DNA from: Teichococcus deserti
GTDB taxonomy: Bacteria; Pseudomonadota; Alphaproteobacteria; Acetobacterales; Acetobacteraceae
DNA: 36,022 nucleotides
Reading direction: 5' to 3'
Assembly: GCF_001982615.1 (NCBI RefSeq)
Contig: NZ_MLCO01000011.1
Location: 1 to 36,022 of the forward strand
The first letter of the stretch is position 1. Every line of letters begins with the position of its first letter. A program made the position numbers and the translations under genes. The notes under the pieces are model-generated. The model searched no databases. It saw nothing but the letters and a program-made list of their open reading frames with translations, and was not told where the DNA came from. Below, in pieces: positions 17,240-26,001 of this stretch.

Positions 17240-17339
17240 CCAAGCAGGGCGAGCGCGTTCAATTCTGCCGCCCGGGGCGCGGGCCCCGCTTCTCCCGTTG
17301 CGTCCAGGCGCGCGGCCCGCGACACTGGGGGGCAGAACC

Positions 17340-18134
17340 ATGCTGCACCGTTCCACCAAGCGCCCCCAGTTCTTCTACACGACCGCGCCGCTGCCCTGCC
17401 CGTATCTGGCGGGCCGGACGGAGCGGAAGATCGTGACCGAGCTGACCGGCCCCGATGCCGAGCCGCTGCACGACCGCCTGTCGCGCGCCGGCTTCCGTCG
17501 CAGCCACAACATCGCCTATTCGCCGGTCTGCCCGGGCTGCAACGCCTGCATCCCGATCCGCATCGATGCGGCCCGCTTCACCCCCGACCGCACCCAGCGC
17601 CGCATCGCGCGCGCCAATGCCCTGCTGCGCGGCGAGACCGTCCCCGCCCGCGCCACCGCCGAGCAGTTCGCGCTCTTCCAGCGCTACCAGAAGGCGCGGC
17701 ACCAGGATGGCGACATGGCGGCCATGGGCTTCTACGACTACCGCGCCATGGTCGAGGACACGCCGATCACCACCGGGCTGATCGAGTTCCGCGACCCCGA
17801 CGGCCAGCTGCTGGGCGCCTGCCTGACCGACTGGCTGAGCGACGGCCTCTCCGCCGTCTATTCCTTCTATGAGCCGGGGCTGGAGAAGCGCTCGCTTGGC
17901 ACCTATGCGGTGCTCTGGCTGGTCGAGCGCGCGCTGCAGCTCGGCCTGCCCTATGTCTATCTCGGCTACTGGGTGCCGCTGAGCCGCAAGATGGCCTACA
18001 AGGCCCGCTTCCAGCCCAGCGAGATCCTGCTCAGCGGCGCCTGGCGGCCGATCGAGGCCTATGCCGGCCCGACCCTGGAGCCTGTGGGTCAGCCGGGGGG
18101 TCAGCCGGGGGGTCAGCCGGTGGTCGCGCCGTAG
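17340..18134 (+). CDS. bpt: Aspartate/glutamate leucyltransferase
   Basis: This 264-residue Bpt transfers Leu from leucyl-tRNA to N-terminal Asp or Glu, marking proteins for ClpS-ClpAP degradation. Characteristic elements are RPQFFYTTAPLPCPYL, FRRSHNIAYSPVCPGCNACIPIRI with the conserved Cys cluster, RYQKARHQDGDM, and LGYWVPLSRKMAYKARFQP. The start is ATG at 17340 after a ggggggcagaacc leader. The C-terminus carries a three-unit 12-bp repeat encoding GQP-GGQP-GGQP, not needed for the fold. Its last 22 bp overlap the 3' end of the convergent epmA gene. Bpt rather than Ate is assigned on length and the CPGCNAC pattern. Confidence 0.93.
   Translation: MLHRSTKRPQFFYTTAPLPCPYLAGRTERKIVTELTGPDAEPLHDRLSRAGFRRSHNIAYSPVCPGCNACIPIRIDAARFTPDRTQRRIARANALLRGETVPARATAEQFALFQRYQKARHQDGDMAAMGFYDYRAMVEDTPITTGLIEFRDPDGQLLGACLTDWLSDGLSAVYSFYEPGLEKRSLGTYAVLWLVERALQLGLPYVYLGYWVPLSRKMAYKARFQPSEILLSGAWRPIEAYAGPTLEPVGQPGGQPGGQPVVAP
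18086..18121 (+). repeat. Three 12-bp tandem repeats in the bpt/epmA overlap
   Basis: The unit gggtcagccggg is repeated three times in register (18086-18097, 18098-18109, 18110-18121, last base changed). On the plus strand it encodes a Gly-Gln-Pro repeat at the Bpt C-terminus. On the minus strand each unit contains TGA in the epmA frame, so the copy at 18113-18115 is the epmA stop. Confidence 0.9.
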
Positions 18135-19171
18135 GGCCAGCCGCCCAGCCAGAGCGTCTCCGCGACCGTCTCCGCCCCCGCCGCCAGCATCGCCAGCCGG
18201 TCGAAGCCCAGCGCGATGCCTGCCGTCGGCGGCATGCCATGCGCCAGCGCGTCGAGGAAATCCTGGTCCACCGGCCAGCCTTCGCCATAGAGGCGGTGCC
18301 GCTCGGCGACGTCATGGGCGAAGCGACCGGCCTGCTCGGCGGCGTCGGTCAGCTCGTCGAAGGCATTGGCCAGCTCAATCCCGGCGACGAAGAGCTCGAA
18401 GCGCAGCGCCGCCCGCGGGTCAGCCGGGTCGCGCCGGGCCAGCGCCGCCTGGGGTGCCGGCCAATGCGTCAGGAAGGTCGGGCGGTCGCGGCCGAGCTCC
18501 GGCTCGATCCGTTCCAGCAGGATCCTGAAAAAAAGATCCTCCCAGCCTTCCTCGCCGCGGGGGGCGATGCCGACCGCGCTCGCCGCCGCGCGCAGGGCCG
18601 CGCCGTCGCCTTCGGTCGCCAGGATGTCGAGGCCGCCGACATATCGGGAAAAGGCTTCGGCCATGGTCAGGCGTTCGAAGGGCGCGGTGAGGTCGGTGGT
18701 GACGCCGCCATGGGTGACCCGCGGCGGCAGGACAAGGCGAAGAAAATCCTCGGTCTCGTCCATCAGCCCGTCGAGCGTGGCGCCAGGACGATACCATTCG
18801 AGCATCGTGAATTCGGGGGAATGGCGCGGGCTGACCTCGCCGTTGCGCCAGACGCGGGCCAGCTCGAAGACCGGGCCGCAGCCGGCGACCAGCAGCCGCT
18901 TGATCGCCAGCTCCGGCGAGGTGCGCAGCCAGAGCGGATAGGCGCCCTCGCCCAGGATCGGCCTGAACTCGCTGCGGAAGGCGGCCAGATGCACCTCCAT
19001 GCCCGGCGCCGGGACCAGGGCCGGCGTCTCCACCTCGGCATAGCCGCGGGCCGCGAAAAAGGCGCGGGTCTCCGACATCAGCCGCGTCCGCCGGCGCAGC
19101 GCGGGCAGGCGTTGGGCAAGACTTTCCGGGTGCCAGGACGGGAGGCTGGGTTGCGGCGGGCGATCGGGCAT
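18113..19171 (-). CDS. epmA: EF-P lysine aminoacylase EpmA (GenX/PoxA)
   Basis: This 352-residue class II lysyl-tRNA-synthetase paralogue lacks the anticodon-binding domain. EpmA attaches (R)-beta-lysine to a conserved Lys of elongation factor P to relieve ribosome stalling at polyproline. Motif 2 is FELARVWRNGE...HSPEFTMLEWYR and motif 3 GIALGFDRLAML; VETPALVPAPGMEVHL is also typical. The ATG at 19171 (MPDRPPQPSL) gives a length near the family's 325; the frame stays open to 19315 but that part is antisense to epmB. It is divergent from epmB with 36 bp between starts. efp itself is not in the window. Confidence 0.93.
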   Translation of the reverse strand: MPDRPPQPSLPSWHPESLAQRLPALRRRTRLMSETRAFFAARGYAEVETPALVPAPGMEVHLAAFRSEFRPILGEGAYPLWLRTSPELAIKRLLVAGCGPVFELARVWRNGEVSPRHSPEFTMLEWYRPGATLDGLMDETEDFLRLVLPPRVTHGGVTTDLTAPFERLTMAEAFSRYVGGLDILATEGDGAALRAAASAVGIAPRGEEGWEDLFFRILLERIEPELGRDRPTFLTHWPAPQAALARRDPADPRAALRFELFVAGIELANAFDELTDAAEQAGRFAHDVAERHRLYGEGWPVDQDFLDALAHGMPPTAGIALGFDRLAMLAAGAETVAETLWLGGWPYGATTG

Positions 19172-19207
19172 TGCGGGCTTGGGGCCTCTGGGCGTAAGCG
19201 CGCGACC

Positions 19208-20290
19208 ATGCCCGACGGTTCCGCCCATTTGAAGACCAGTCGCCTCCCTGGCTCCCGCACGCTGCGCGACGCGGCCGGCCTGGTCGCCGCCGGCCTGGTG
19301 CCGCCCGAGGCGCAATCCGGGCTGGACGCGCTGTCGAAAACCTATGCCATTGCCGTCACCCCGGCCGTCCAGGCGCTGATCGACCTAGCCGACCCTTCCG
19401 ACCCGATCGCGCGCCAGTACATCCCGGACATCGCCGAGCTGACCACCCTGCCCAGCGAGCGCAGCGATCCCACCAGCGACGCCCCCTTCACCCCGGTGAA
19501 AGGCGTGGTCCACCGCTACCCCGACCGCGCCCTGCTGAAGCCGCTGCTGACCTGCCCGGTCTATTGCCGCTTCTGCTTCCGCCGCGAAGTGGTCGGCCCC
19601 GGCGGCGGGCTGCTGTCGGAAGCCGAGCTCGACGCCGCGCTCGACTGGTTCGCCGCCACCCCCCAGCTGCGCGAGGCCATCCTGACCGGCGGCGACCCGC
19701 TGATGCTGTCGCCGCGCCGGCTGCAGCACATCCTGCGGCGCCTGTCGTCGATCCCCCATCTCGACATCATCCGCCTGCATTCGCGCGTGCCGGTCTCCGC
19801 CCCCGAGCGCATCACCCCCGAGCTGGCCGAGGTGCTGGCCGAAAGCGACAAGGCGCTGTTCCTCTGCGTCCACGCCAACCACGAACGCGAGTTCGCCGAC
19901 GATGCCCGCGCCGCGCTGAAGCGGTTGCGCCGCGCCGGCGTGGCCCTGCTCGGCCAGTCGGTGCTGCTGCGCGGCGTCAACGACAGCCCCGAGGCGCTGA
20001 CCGCGCTGTTCCGCGCCATGCTGGCCCAGCAGGTGAAGCCCTACTACCTGCACCAGCTCGACCGCGCCCCAGGCACGGCGCGCTTCGAGGTGCCCATCGA
20101 GGAAGGCCGCGCCATCCTACGCGCGCTGCGGGGGAAGCTCACCGGGCTGGCCTGGCCGGCCTATGTGCTGGACCTGCCGGATGGCGCGGGAAAAGCGCCG
20201 CTGGGGCCGGATTTTGCAAAGGCCGATGGGGATGATTGGGTCGTCGAAGGGCCCTTGGATAAAAAAACCTACAGGCAAGAGAAGACCTGA
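19208..20290 (+). CDS. epmB: EF-P beta-lysylation protein EpmB (lysine 2,3-aminomutase-like radical SAM)
   Basis: This 360-residue radical SAM, PLP-dependent aminomutase converts (S)-lysine to (R)-beta-lysine for EpmA. The iron-sulfur motif CPVYCRFC (Cx3Cx2C) lies near residue 117. TGGDPLM, LHSRVPV and the C-terminal PYYLHQLDRAPGTARFEV are conserved. The protein is shorter than clostridial lysine 2,3-aminomutase (about 416), as expected for EpmB. The start at 19208 faces epmA across 36 bp, so the two genes probably share a control region. A copy of the terminator-like repeat begins 5 nt after its stop. Confidence 0.93.
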   Translation: MPDGSAHLKTSRLPGSRTLRDAAGLVAAGLVPPEAQSGLDALSKTYAIAVTPAVQALIDLADPSDPIARQYIPDIAELTTLPSERSDPTSDAPFTPVKGVVHRYPDRALLKPLLTCPVYCRFCFRREVVGPGGGLLSEAELDAALDWFAATPQLREAILTGGDPLMLSPRRLQHILRRLSSIPHLDIIRLHSRVPVSAPERITPELAEVLAESDKALFLCVHANHEREFADDARAALKRLRRAGVALLGQSVLLRGVNDSPEALTALFRAMLAQQVKPYYLHQLDRAPGTARFEVPIEEGRAILRALRGKLTGLAWPAYVLDLPDGAGKAPLGPDFAKADGDDWVVEGPLDKKTYRQEKT

Positions 20291-20293
20291 AAA

Positions 20294-20340
20294 GGCTGGG
20301 GGAATGAATTCCCCCAGACCCCCATCTTCTTTCTGCCCAT
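20294..20340 (+). terminator. Terminator-like dispersed repeat, copy 2 (after epmB)
   Basis: A hairpin of ctggggg (20296-20302) and cccccag (20311-20317) with the same aatgaatt centre as copy 1 is followed by acccccatcttctttctg. It begins 5 nt after the epmB stop and is oriented with that gene. The stem has one paired change and extra G-C pairs relative to copy 1, so the hairpin is preserved. Confidence 0.7.
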
Positions 20341-20482
20341 TGGCCGTTTACGCCCCAGCCAATGAACCACAAGCGATACCCAGGCATCGCGGCGGGCTCA
20401 GAATCAAAAACAGCGCAACCTCGAAGGTCGCGCTGCCGCTGGGCCGGGCCACGCACTGTCGTCACGTGGACACGGCAGTCTG

Positions 20483-20526
20483 ACAGAAAAAAGAAGGGGT
20501 CCAGGGGAATTCATTCCCCTGGCCTT
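20483..20526 (-). terminator. Terminator-like dispersed repeat, copy 3 (after livM)
   Basis: This is identical over 44 bases to 13321-13364 read on the other strand: hairpin cccctgg/ccagggg followed, in the livM direction, by accccttcttttttctgt. It abuts the livM stop codon directly. Confidence 0.78.
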
Positions 20527-21531
20527 TCAAAGCCGAACTTTAAGAACCCGCCCCAGCTCGCCGATCACCCCCGCCCGGAAGGCCAGCACGCAGGCGACGA
20601 AGATGACCCCCTGGATCACCGTCACCCAGGCGCCGAATTCGGCCAGGTAGTTCTGCATGGTGACGATCACCGCCGCCCCCATGGCCGGGCCGAACACCGT
20701 GCCGAGGCCGCCGACCAGCGTCATCAGCACCACCTCGCCGGACATCGCCCAATAGACGTCGGTCAGCGTCGCGATGCCGAAGACCAGGGCCTTGGTGCCG
20801 CCGGCGATGCCGGCCAGCGTCGCCGACAGGGTGAAGGCCACCAGCTTGTAGTCGTCGGTGCGGTAGCCGAGCGAGATGGCGCGCGGCTCGTTCTCGCGGA
20901 TGGCTTTCAGGACCTGGCCGAAGGGCGAATGGACGATGCGGTTGATCAGCAGGAAGCCGGCCAGGAAGACCGCGGCCACCACCCAGTAGAAGCTCATGTC
21001 GCGGCTGAGGTCGATGATACCGAACAGGTGGCCACGGGGCACGCGCTGTATGCCGTCCTCGCCGCCGGTGAAGGGCGCCTGCAGGCAGACGAAGAAGATC
21101 ATCTGCGCCAGCGCCAGGGTGATCATGGCGAAGTAGATGCCCTGGCGGCGGATGGCGATCCAGCCGGCGACCACGCCGAGCGCCGCGCCGATCGCGCCGC
21201 CCGACAGGATGGCGAGCTCCGGCGTGAAGCCCCAGACCTTGGCGGCATGGGCGGTGACGTAGCCGCCCATGCCGAAGAACATGGCGTGGCCGAAGGAGAG
21301 CAGCCCGACATAGCCGATCAGCAGGTTGAAGGCGCAGGCGAAGAGGGCGAAGCACAGCAGCTTCATCAGGAAGACGGGGTAGAGGAAGAAGGGCCCGACG
21401 ATCAGGGCGGCGAGCAGAGCCAGGAAGGCGATGCTCTGCGCCCGGTTGAAGCCCAGCGCCGACAGGCCGAGCAGGCCCGGGGTCTCGTGCAGCGCCGGCA
21501 GGGCGGCGACGGAGGCGTGGCCAGCGGCCAT
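20527..21531 (-). CDS. livM: Branched-chain amino acid-type ABC transporter permease LivM
   Basis: This 334-residue polytopic permease is the second membrane subunit of a HAAT-family importer. LLIGYVGLLSFGHAMFFGMGGY is the LivM signature region, and KAIRENEPRAISLGY with GGLGTVFGPAMGA is the cytoplasmic EAA-like loop area. The ATG at 21531 lies 2 bp after the livH stop. It is the last gene of the operon, followed at once by the repeat terminator. Substrates of this family include Leu/Ile/Val, urea, amides and aromatic acids; the sequence does not decide. Confidence 0.93.
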   Translation of the reverse strand: MAAGHASVAALPALHETPGLLGLSALGFNRAQSIAFLALLAALIVGPFFLYPVFLMKLLCFALFACAFNLLIGYVGLLSFGHAMFFGMGGYVTAHAAKVWGFTPELAILSGGAIGAALGVVAGWIAIRRQGIYFAMITLALAQMIFFVCLQAPFTGGEDGIQRVPRGHLFGIIDLSRDMSFYWVVAAVFLAGFLLINRIVHSPFGQVLKAIRENEPRAISLGYRTDDYKLVAFTLSATLAGIAGGTKALVFGIATLTDVYWAMSGEVVLMTLVGGLGTVFGPAMGAAVIVTMQNYLAEFGAWVTVIQGVIFVACVLAFRAGVIGELGRVLKVRL

Positions 21532-21533
21532 GG

Positions 21534-22427
21534 TCAGGCCCTCCCGAACAGGCCGGCCGGGCGTGCCAGCAGCACGATGGCCATGATGACGAAGATCACG
21601 GTGGAGGAAGCCTCGGGGTAGAAGACCTTTGTTAATCCCTCCACCAACCCTAATCCGAAGCCGGTGACGACGGATCCCAGGATGGAGCCCATCCCGCCGA
21701 TGACGACGACCGCGAAGACCACGATGATCAGGCTCGACCCCATCTGCGGGTTCACCGAATAGATGGGTGCTGCCAGCACGCCGGCAAACGCCGCCAGCGC
21801 CACGCCCGCGGCATAGGTCAGGGTCACCATCCGCGGCACGTTGACGCCGAAGGCCTGGACCAGCGCGGCATTCTCAGTGGCGGCGCGCAGATAGGCGCCG
21901 AGCCGCGTCTTCTCGATCACCAGCCAGGTGACCAGGCTCATGACCAGCGCGGCGACGACGACCCAGAGCCGGTATTTCGGCAGGAACATGAAGCCCAGAT
22001 CGACCGGCGGGCCGGACAGGATCTCCGGCGGCGAATAGGGCATACCGGAGGAGCCGAACTGGTTGCGGAACAGCCCCTCGATGATCAGCGCGATGCCGAA
22101 GGTCAGCAGCAGCCCGTAGAGATGGTCCAGCTTGTAGAGCCGGCTGATCATCGTCTTCTCGAGCACGACGCCGAAGGCACCGACCACAAGGGGCGCCAGG
22201 ACCAGCGCCGGCCAGTAGCCGATGCCCAGCCAGTTCAGCATCATCCAGGCGACGAAGGCGCCCATCATGAACTGCGCGCCATGGGCGAAGTTGATGACGT
22301 TCAGCATGCCGAAGATGACGGCCAGGCCCAGCGACAGCAGCGCGTAGAAGGCGCCGTTCACCAGGCCGAGCACCACCTGCGGCAGGCCGAGCTCCAATTG
22401 GAAAAGCAGGTCTTCAAGCAAGGCCAC
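21534..22427 (-). CDS. livH: Branched-chain amino acid-type ABC transporter permease LivH
   Basis: This 297-residue membrane permease starts at GTG 22427 after caggaagac. VVLGLVNGAFYALLSLGLAVIFGMLNVINFAHG is the LivH N-terminal signature, and AVVVIGGMGSILGSVVTGFGLG is the C-terminal loop that contacts the ATPases. About eight membrane segments are visible. It lies 63 bp after the binding-protein gene, across a GC-rich hairpin. Confidence 0.93.
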   Translation of the reverse strand: MALLEDLLFQLELGLPQVVLGLVNGAFYALLSLGLAVIFGMLNVINFAHGAQFMMGAFVAWMMLNWLGIGYWPALVLAPLVVGAFGVVLEKTMISRLYKLDHLYGLLLTFGIALIIEGLFRNQFGSSGMPYSPPEILSGPPVDLGFMFLPKYRLWVVVAALVMSLVTWLVIEKTRLGAYLRAATENAALVQAFGVNVPRMVTLTYAAGVALAAFAGVLAAPIYSVNPQMGSSLIIVVFAVVVIGGMGSILGSVVTGFGLGLVEGLTKVFYPEASSTVIFVIMAIVLLARPAGLFGRA

Positions 22428-22457
22428 GTCTTCCTGCAGCAGGAGGTTCCAAGGGTC

Positions 22458-22485
22458 GGAAGGGGGCCGCCCCGGGCCCCCTCCC
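22458..22485 (-). promoter_or_regulatory. Intercistronic hairpin between binding-protein gene and livH
   Basis: ggaaggggg (22458-22466) and ccccctccc (22477-22485) can pair with one mismatch around a CG-rich loop. There is no T-run. Its place directly after the binding-protein gene suggests mRNA stabilisation or partial termination that favours the binding protein over the permeases. Confidence 0.4.
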
Positions 22486-22490
22486 GGTCC

Positions 22491-23735
22491 TCAGGTGCGG
22501 ATCAGGCTGCAGCCGCCCTGGGCCAGCGGGCGCCAGGCCTCGTCGGCCGCGGTGGTCTGCAGCAGCTTGTAGTAGTCCCAGGCGCCCTTGCTCTCCTCCG
22601 GCGTCTTCACCTCGAAGAGATAGGCCGGGTGCAGCTTGCGGCCGTCGGCGCGGATCTGCCCGGCCCCGAAGCAGTCGTCGTCGGTCGGCATGGCCTTCAT
22701 GCGCGCCACCGCCTCGGCGCCGCTGGCCTTGGCGGCCGGCGCGCCCATATCGGCCACCGCCTTCAGGTAGTGCAGGACAGAGGCGTAGCAGCCGGCATGC
22801 GACATGGCCGGGTATTGCCCGCCCATGTTGCCCTTCACCCGGTTGGTGAAGGCGCGCGTGCGCTCGTTCAGGTCCCAGTAGAAGCTCTCGGTGCAGACCA
22901 GCCCCTGCGCCGCCTTCAGGCCAAGGCTGTGGACGTCGTTGATGAACATCAGCAGCACGGCGATCTTGGTGCCGCGGCGGGTGACGCCGAATTCGGCGGC
23001 CTGCTTGACGCTGTTGATGGTGTCGGTGCCGGCATTGGCCAGGCCGATCACCTTGGCCCGGCTCTGCTGCGCCTGCAGCAGGTAGGAGGAGAAATCGGTC
23101 GACTGCAGCGGGTGGCGGACGCTGCCCAGCACCTTGCCGCCGGCGCCGGTGACGAAGCCCGTGGTGTCGCGCTCGAGCGCATGGCCGAAGGCATAGTCGG
23201 CGGTGATGAAGAACCAGCTGTCGCCGCCGGTCTTCACCATGGCGCCGCCGGTGGATTTCGCCAGCATGTAAGTGTCGTAGGTCCAGTGCACCGTGTTCGG
23301 GCTGCACTGCGCGCCGGTGAGATCCGTGGTCGCGCCCGTCGAGTTGAAATAGGCCTTGTTCTTCTCGCGGACGATGGCGTTGACCGCCAGCGCCACCGCC
23401 GAGTTCGGCACGTCGACGATGACGTCGACGCCGTCGCGGTCGATCCACTGCCGGGCGATGGTCGAGCCGACATCGGCCTTGTTCTGGTGGTCGGCGAAGA
23501 CGACCTCGACATTGACGCCCTTGGCGGCGATGCCGGAATCCTGGATCGCCTGGCGGACGCAGGCGACCGAGCCGGGGCCGGAGACGTCGCGATAGACGCC
23601 CGACTGGTCGTTCAGCACGCCGATCTTCAGCGTGGTGGACCCTTGCGCCCGGGCGCGGGCGGGAATTGCGCCGAGGGCGGGGACCAGCGCGGCGGCGGCG
23701 GCGCCCTTCAGCAGGCTGCGGCGATCTTGTGCCAT
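22491..23735 (-). CDS. ABC transporter substrate-binding protein (LivK-type, Tat signal)
   Basis: This 414-residue periplasmic binding protein has a twin-arginine-type leader (DRRSLLKGAAAAALVPALGAIPARARA, cleavage likely after ARA near 30). The mature start LKIGVLNDQSGVYRDVSGPG is the type I periplasmic-binding fold, followed by VEVVFADHQNKADVG and DVIVDVPNSAVALAV. This branch (YDTYMLAKSTGGAMVKTGGDSWFFITADYAFG) is the large alphaproteobacterial LivK-like group, many of which bind aromatic or other carboxylates rather than Leu/Ile/Val. It lies 93 bp after livF. Ligand unknown. Confidence 0.9.
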   Translation of the reverse strand: MAQDRRSLLKGAAAAALVPALGAIPARARAQGSTTLKIGVLNDQSGVYRDVSGPGSVACVRQAIQDSGIAAKGVNVEVVFADHQNKADVGSTIARQWIDRDGVDVIVDVPNSAVALAVNAIVREKNKAYFNSTGATTDLTGAQCSPNTVHWTYDTYMLAKSTGGAMVKTGGDSWFFITADYAFGHALERDTTGFVTGAGGKVLGSVRHPLQSTDFSSYLLQAQQSRAKVIGLANAGTDTINSVKQAAEFGVTRRGTKIAVLLMFINDVHSLGLKAAQGLVCTESFYWDLNERTRAFTNRVKGNMGGQYPAMSHAGCYASVLHYLKAVADMGAPAAKASGAEAVARMKAMPTDDDCFGAGQIRADGRKLHPAYLFEVKTPEESKGAWDYYKLLQTTAADEAWRPLAQGGCSLIRT

Positions 23736-23786
23736 TCTCGAGTTTCTCCCAACTGCCCCTGACCATGCCCGGGGCCGGCTGATGGG

Positions 23787-23806
23787 CCCGGCCGCGGCGG
23801 GCCGGG
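23787..23806 (-). promoter_or_regulatory. Strong hairpin between livF and the binding-protein gene
   Basis: cccggcc and ggccggg form a perfect 7-bp stem with a 6-nt loop in the 93-bp gap. There is no T-run, so this is more likely an mRNA-processing or stability element than a full terminator. Confidence 0.4.
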
Positions 23807-23828
23807 GCAGCCACCGCTTGTCGCGACG

Positions 23829-24525
<697 letters not shown>

Positions 24526-24533
<8 letters not shown>

Positions 24534-25302
24534 GCCCGGCACCCCCGGAGATGGTTGGATCGGTGCCGAGATAGGCCGCGATCACCTGCGGATTCCGGGA
24601 CACCTCGGCATAGGGGCCCTCGGCCAGGACCTTGCCGCGGGTCAGCACGGTGATGGTGTCGCAGAGGCCTTCGACCACCTTCAGATTGTGCTCGACCATC
24701 AGCACGGTGCGGCCCTGGGCCACGCGCTTCACCAGGGCGACGATGCGGTCGACGTCTTCCGCGGTCATGCCGGCGGTGGGCTCGTCCAGCAGCATCATCA
24801 CCGGGTCGAGCGCCAGCGTCGTCGCGATCTCCAGCGCCCGCTTGCGGCCATAGGGCAATTGCCCGGCCGGCAGATGGGCATATTGCGACAGCCCGACATC
24901 CTCGAGCAGTTCCCGCGCCCGGGCGTCATAGCCGCGCAGCACCGCATCCGAGCGCCAGAAGTCGAAGCTGCCGCCCCTCGCCCGCTGCAACGCGACGCGG
25001 ACATTCTCCAGCACCGTCAGATGCGGGAAGACCGCCGAAATCTGGAAGCTGCGCACCAGGCCGAGCCGCGCGACCTCGGCCGGCTTCATCTTGGTGATGT
25101 CGCGGCCGTCGAAGCGGATGCTGCCGCGGCTCGGCGGCAGGAACTTGGTCAACAGGTTGAAGCAGGTCGTCTTGCCGGCGCCGTTCGGGCCGATCAGCCC
25201 GTGGATGCTGCCGCGCCGGACCTTGAGGGAGACGTCGCCCACGGCGACGAATCCCAGGAACTCCTTGGTCAGGCCTTCCGTCTCCAGGATGCTTTCCGCC
25301 AC
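24526..25302 (-). CDS. livG: Branched-chain amino acid-type ABC transporter ATPase LivG
   Basis: This 258-residue ATPase starts at GTG 25302 after gggggacagg. Walker A is GPNGAGKTT, FQISAVFPHLTVLENV is the LivG Q-loop region, the signature is the weak form LPYGRKRALEIA, and Walker B is MMLLDEPTAGM with EHNLKVV after it. The LPYG signature variant is normal for LivG. It is the first gene of the five-gene operon, 192 bp downstream of the Rrf2 gene. Confidence 0.94.
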
Positions 25303-25458
25303 CCTGTCCCCCTTCTTGCACGTCCCTGCAGGATCCGTTCACGATCCTTTGCAACGCACCATGACGAGGCGGAAGCGCGCGCGCAAGCAAAGCTTTGCGG
25401 TCGGGAAACGTCTGGCAGCACGAGGCTTTCGCGGCAGCGGGATACCGTCGCCCGACCT

Positions 25459-25472
25459 TGACCGAGCGGTCA
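25459..25472. promoter_or_regulatory. Operator-like palindrome upstream of the liv operon
   Basis: tgaccg-ag-cggtca is a perfect 6+2+6 inverted repeat about 160 bp before livG and 23 bp after the Rrf2 stop. The form TGACCGNNCGGTCA resembles operators of TetR-family repressors. No TetR gene is in the window. Confidence 0.45.
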
Positions 25473-25494
25473 GGACGGGCTGACGGAACCGGCG

Positions 25495-25953
25495 TCAGAT
25501 GGCGAAGTTCAGCGCCTCGGGCGTGGGGCGGCGCAACCCGGCGACAGCGGCGCGGCGCAGCAGCTCGGCCACGGTCTGGCCGGCCAGGCTGTCCAGCACG
25601 GTCTTCTCCTGTTCTTCCCACAGCGGCAGGATGACGGCCTTCTGCAGCGGGCTCGGCGGCTCGGGCTGCGTGTCATCGTCGCCGGCATCGGGGTTCAGCA
25701 CGGCCGAGACCACCTCCTTCAGCGAGATGTCGCGGGCGGCGCGGCCCAGGCGATAGCCGCCCTTGGGGCCGCGGGTGCTGCCCAGGATGCCGGCGCGCGA
25801 CAGCGCCTGCAGCACCGGCTCGATGCCGCGGCGCGCCTCGCCCAGCCGGTCGGCGATGTCGCCGGCGGGCACCGTCGAGCCGCGGCCGGCGTGGAACGCC
25901 ACGTCCAGCACGATGGAAACCGCCGTCATCGCCCGATCACGCCGCAACAACAT
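25495..25953 (-). CDS. Rrf2 family transcriptional regulator without cysteines
   Basis: This 152-residue winged-helix regulator has the Rrf2 DNA-binding region (MLLRRDRAMTAVSIVLDVAFHAG, then IADRLGEARRGIEPVLQALSRAGILGSTRGPKGGYRLGR). The start at 25953 has aggggg 8 nt upstream. IscR-type members bind an Fe-S cluster through three Cys near residues 92-104; this protein has no cysteine at all, and that stretch is Asp/Pro-rich (PDAGDDDTQPEPPSP). It therefore cannot be a cluster sensor of the IscR kind. It is divergent from a cysteine synthase gene with 48 bp between starts, which recalls CymR, the cysteine-metabolism regulator that pairs with CysK in Firmicutes. Confidence 0.88.
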   Translation of the reverse strand: MLLRRDRAMTAVSIVLDVAFHAGRGSTVPAGDIADRLGEARRGIEPVLQALSRAGILGSTRGPKGGYRLGRAARDISLKEVVSAVLNPDAGDDDTQPEPPSPLQKAVILPLWEEQEKTVLDSLAGQTVAELLRRAAVAGLRRPTPEALNFAI

Positions 25954-25966
25954 TGCAAACACCCCC

Positions 25967-25995
25967 TGAACCACGCCGATCTGCCGTGATATAAT
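25967..25995 (+). promoter_or_regulatory. Promoter of the cysteine synthase gene (TATAAT box)
   Basis: A perfect TATAAT (25990-25995) stands out in GC-rich DNA. The -35 candidate (tgaacc, 17 bp upstream) is poor, as expected for an activated or repressed promoter. Initiation 7 nt downstream would be at or next to the ATG at 26002. The same AT-rich bases may serve the divergent Rrf2 gene. Confidence 0.55.
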
Positions 25996-26001
25996 GCCTT
26001 C

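Larger units (their letters stand above)
20291..20526. other. Intergenic spacer with two inverted terminator-like repeats
   Basis: The spacer between convergent epmB and livM contains repeat copy 2 just after epmB and copy 3 just after livM. The 160 bp in between has lower GC than the flanking genes and no supported gene, promoter or RNA; short open frames there lack start signals. Confidence 0.6.

Noticed and set aside
20362-21621. 419-codon plus-strand open frame
   Set aside because: Antisense to livM and livH, His/Gln/Gly-biased shadow of a GC-rich gene; no family features and no ribosome-binding site.
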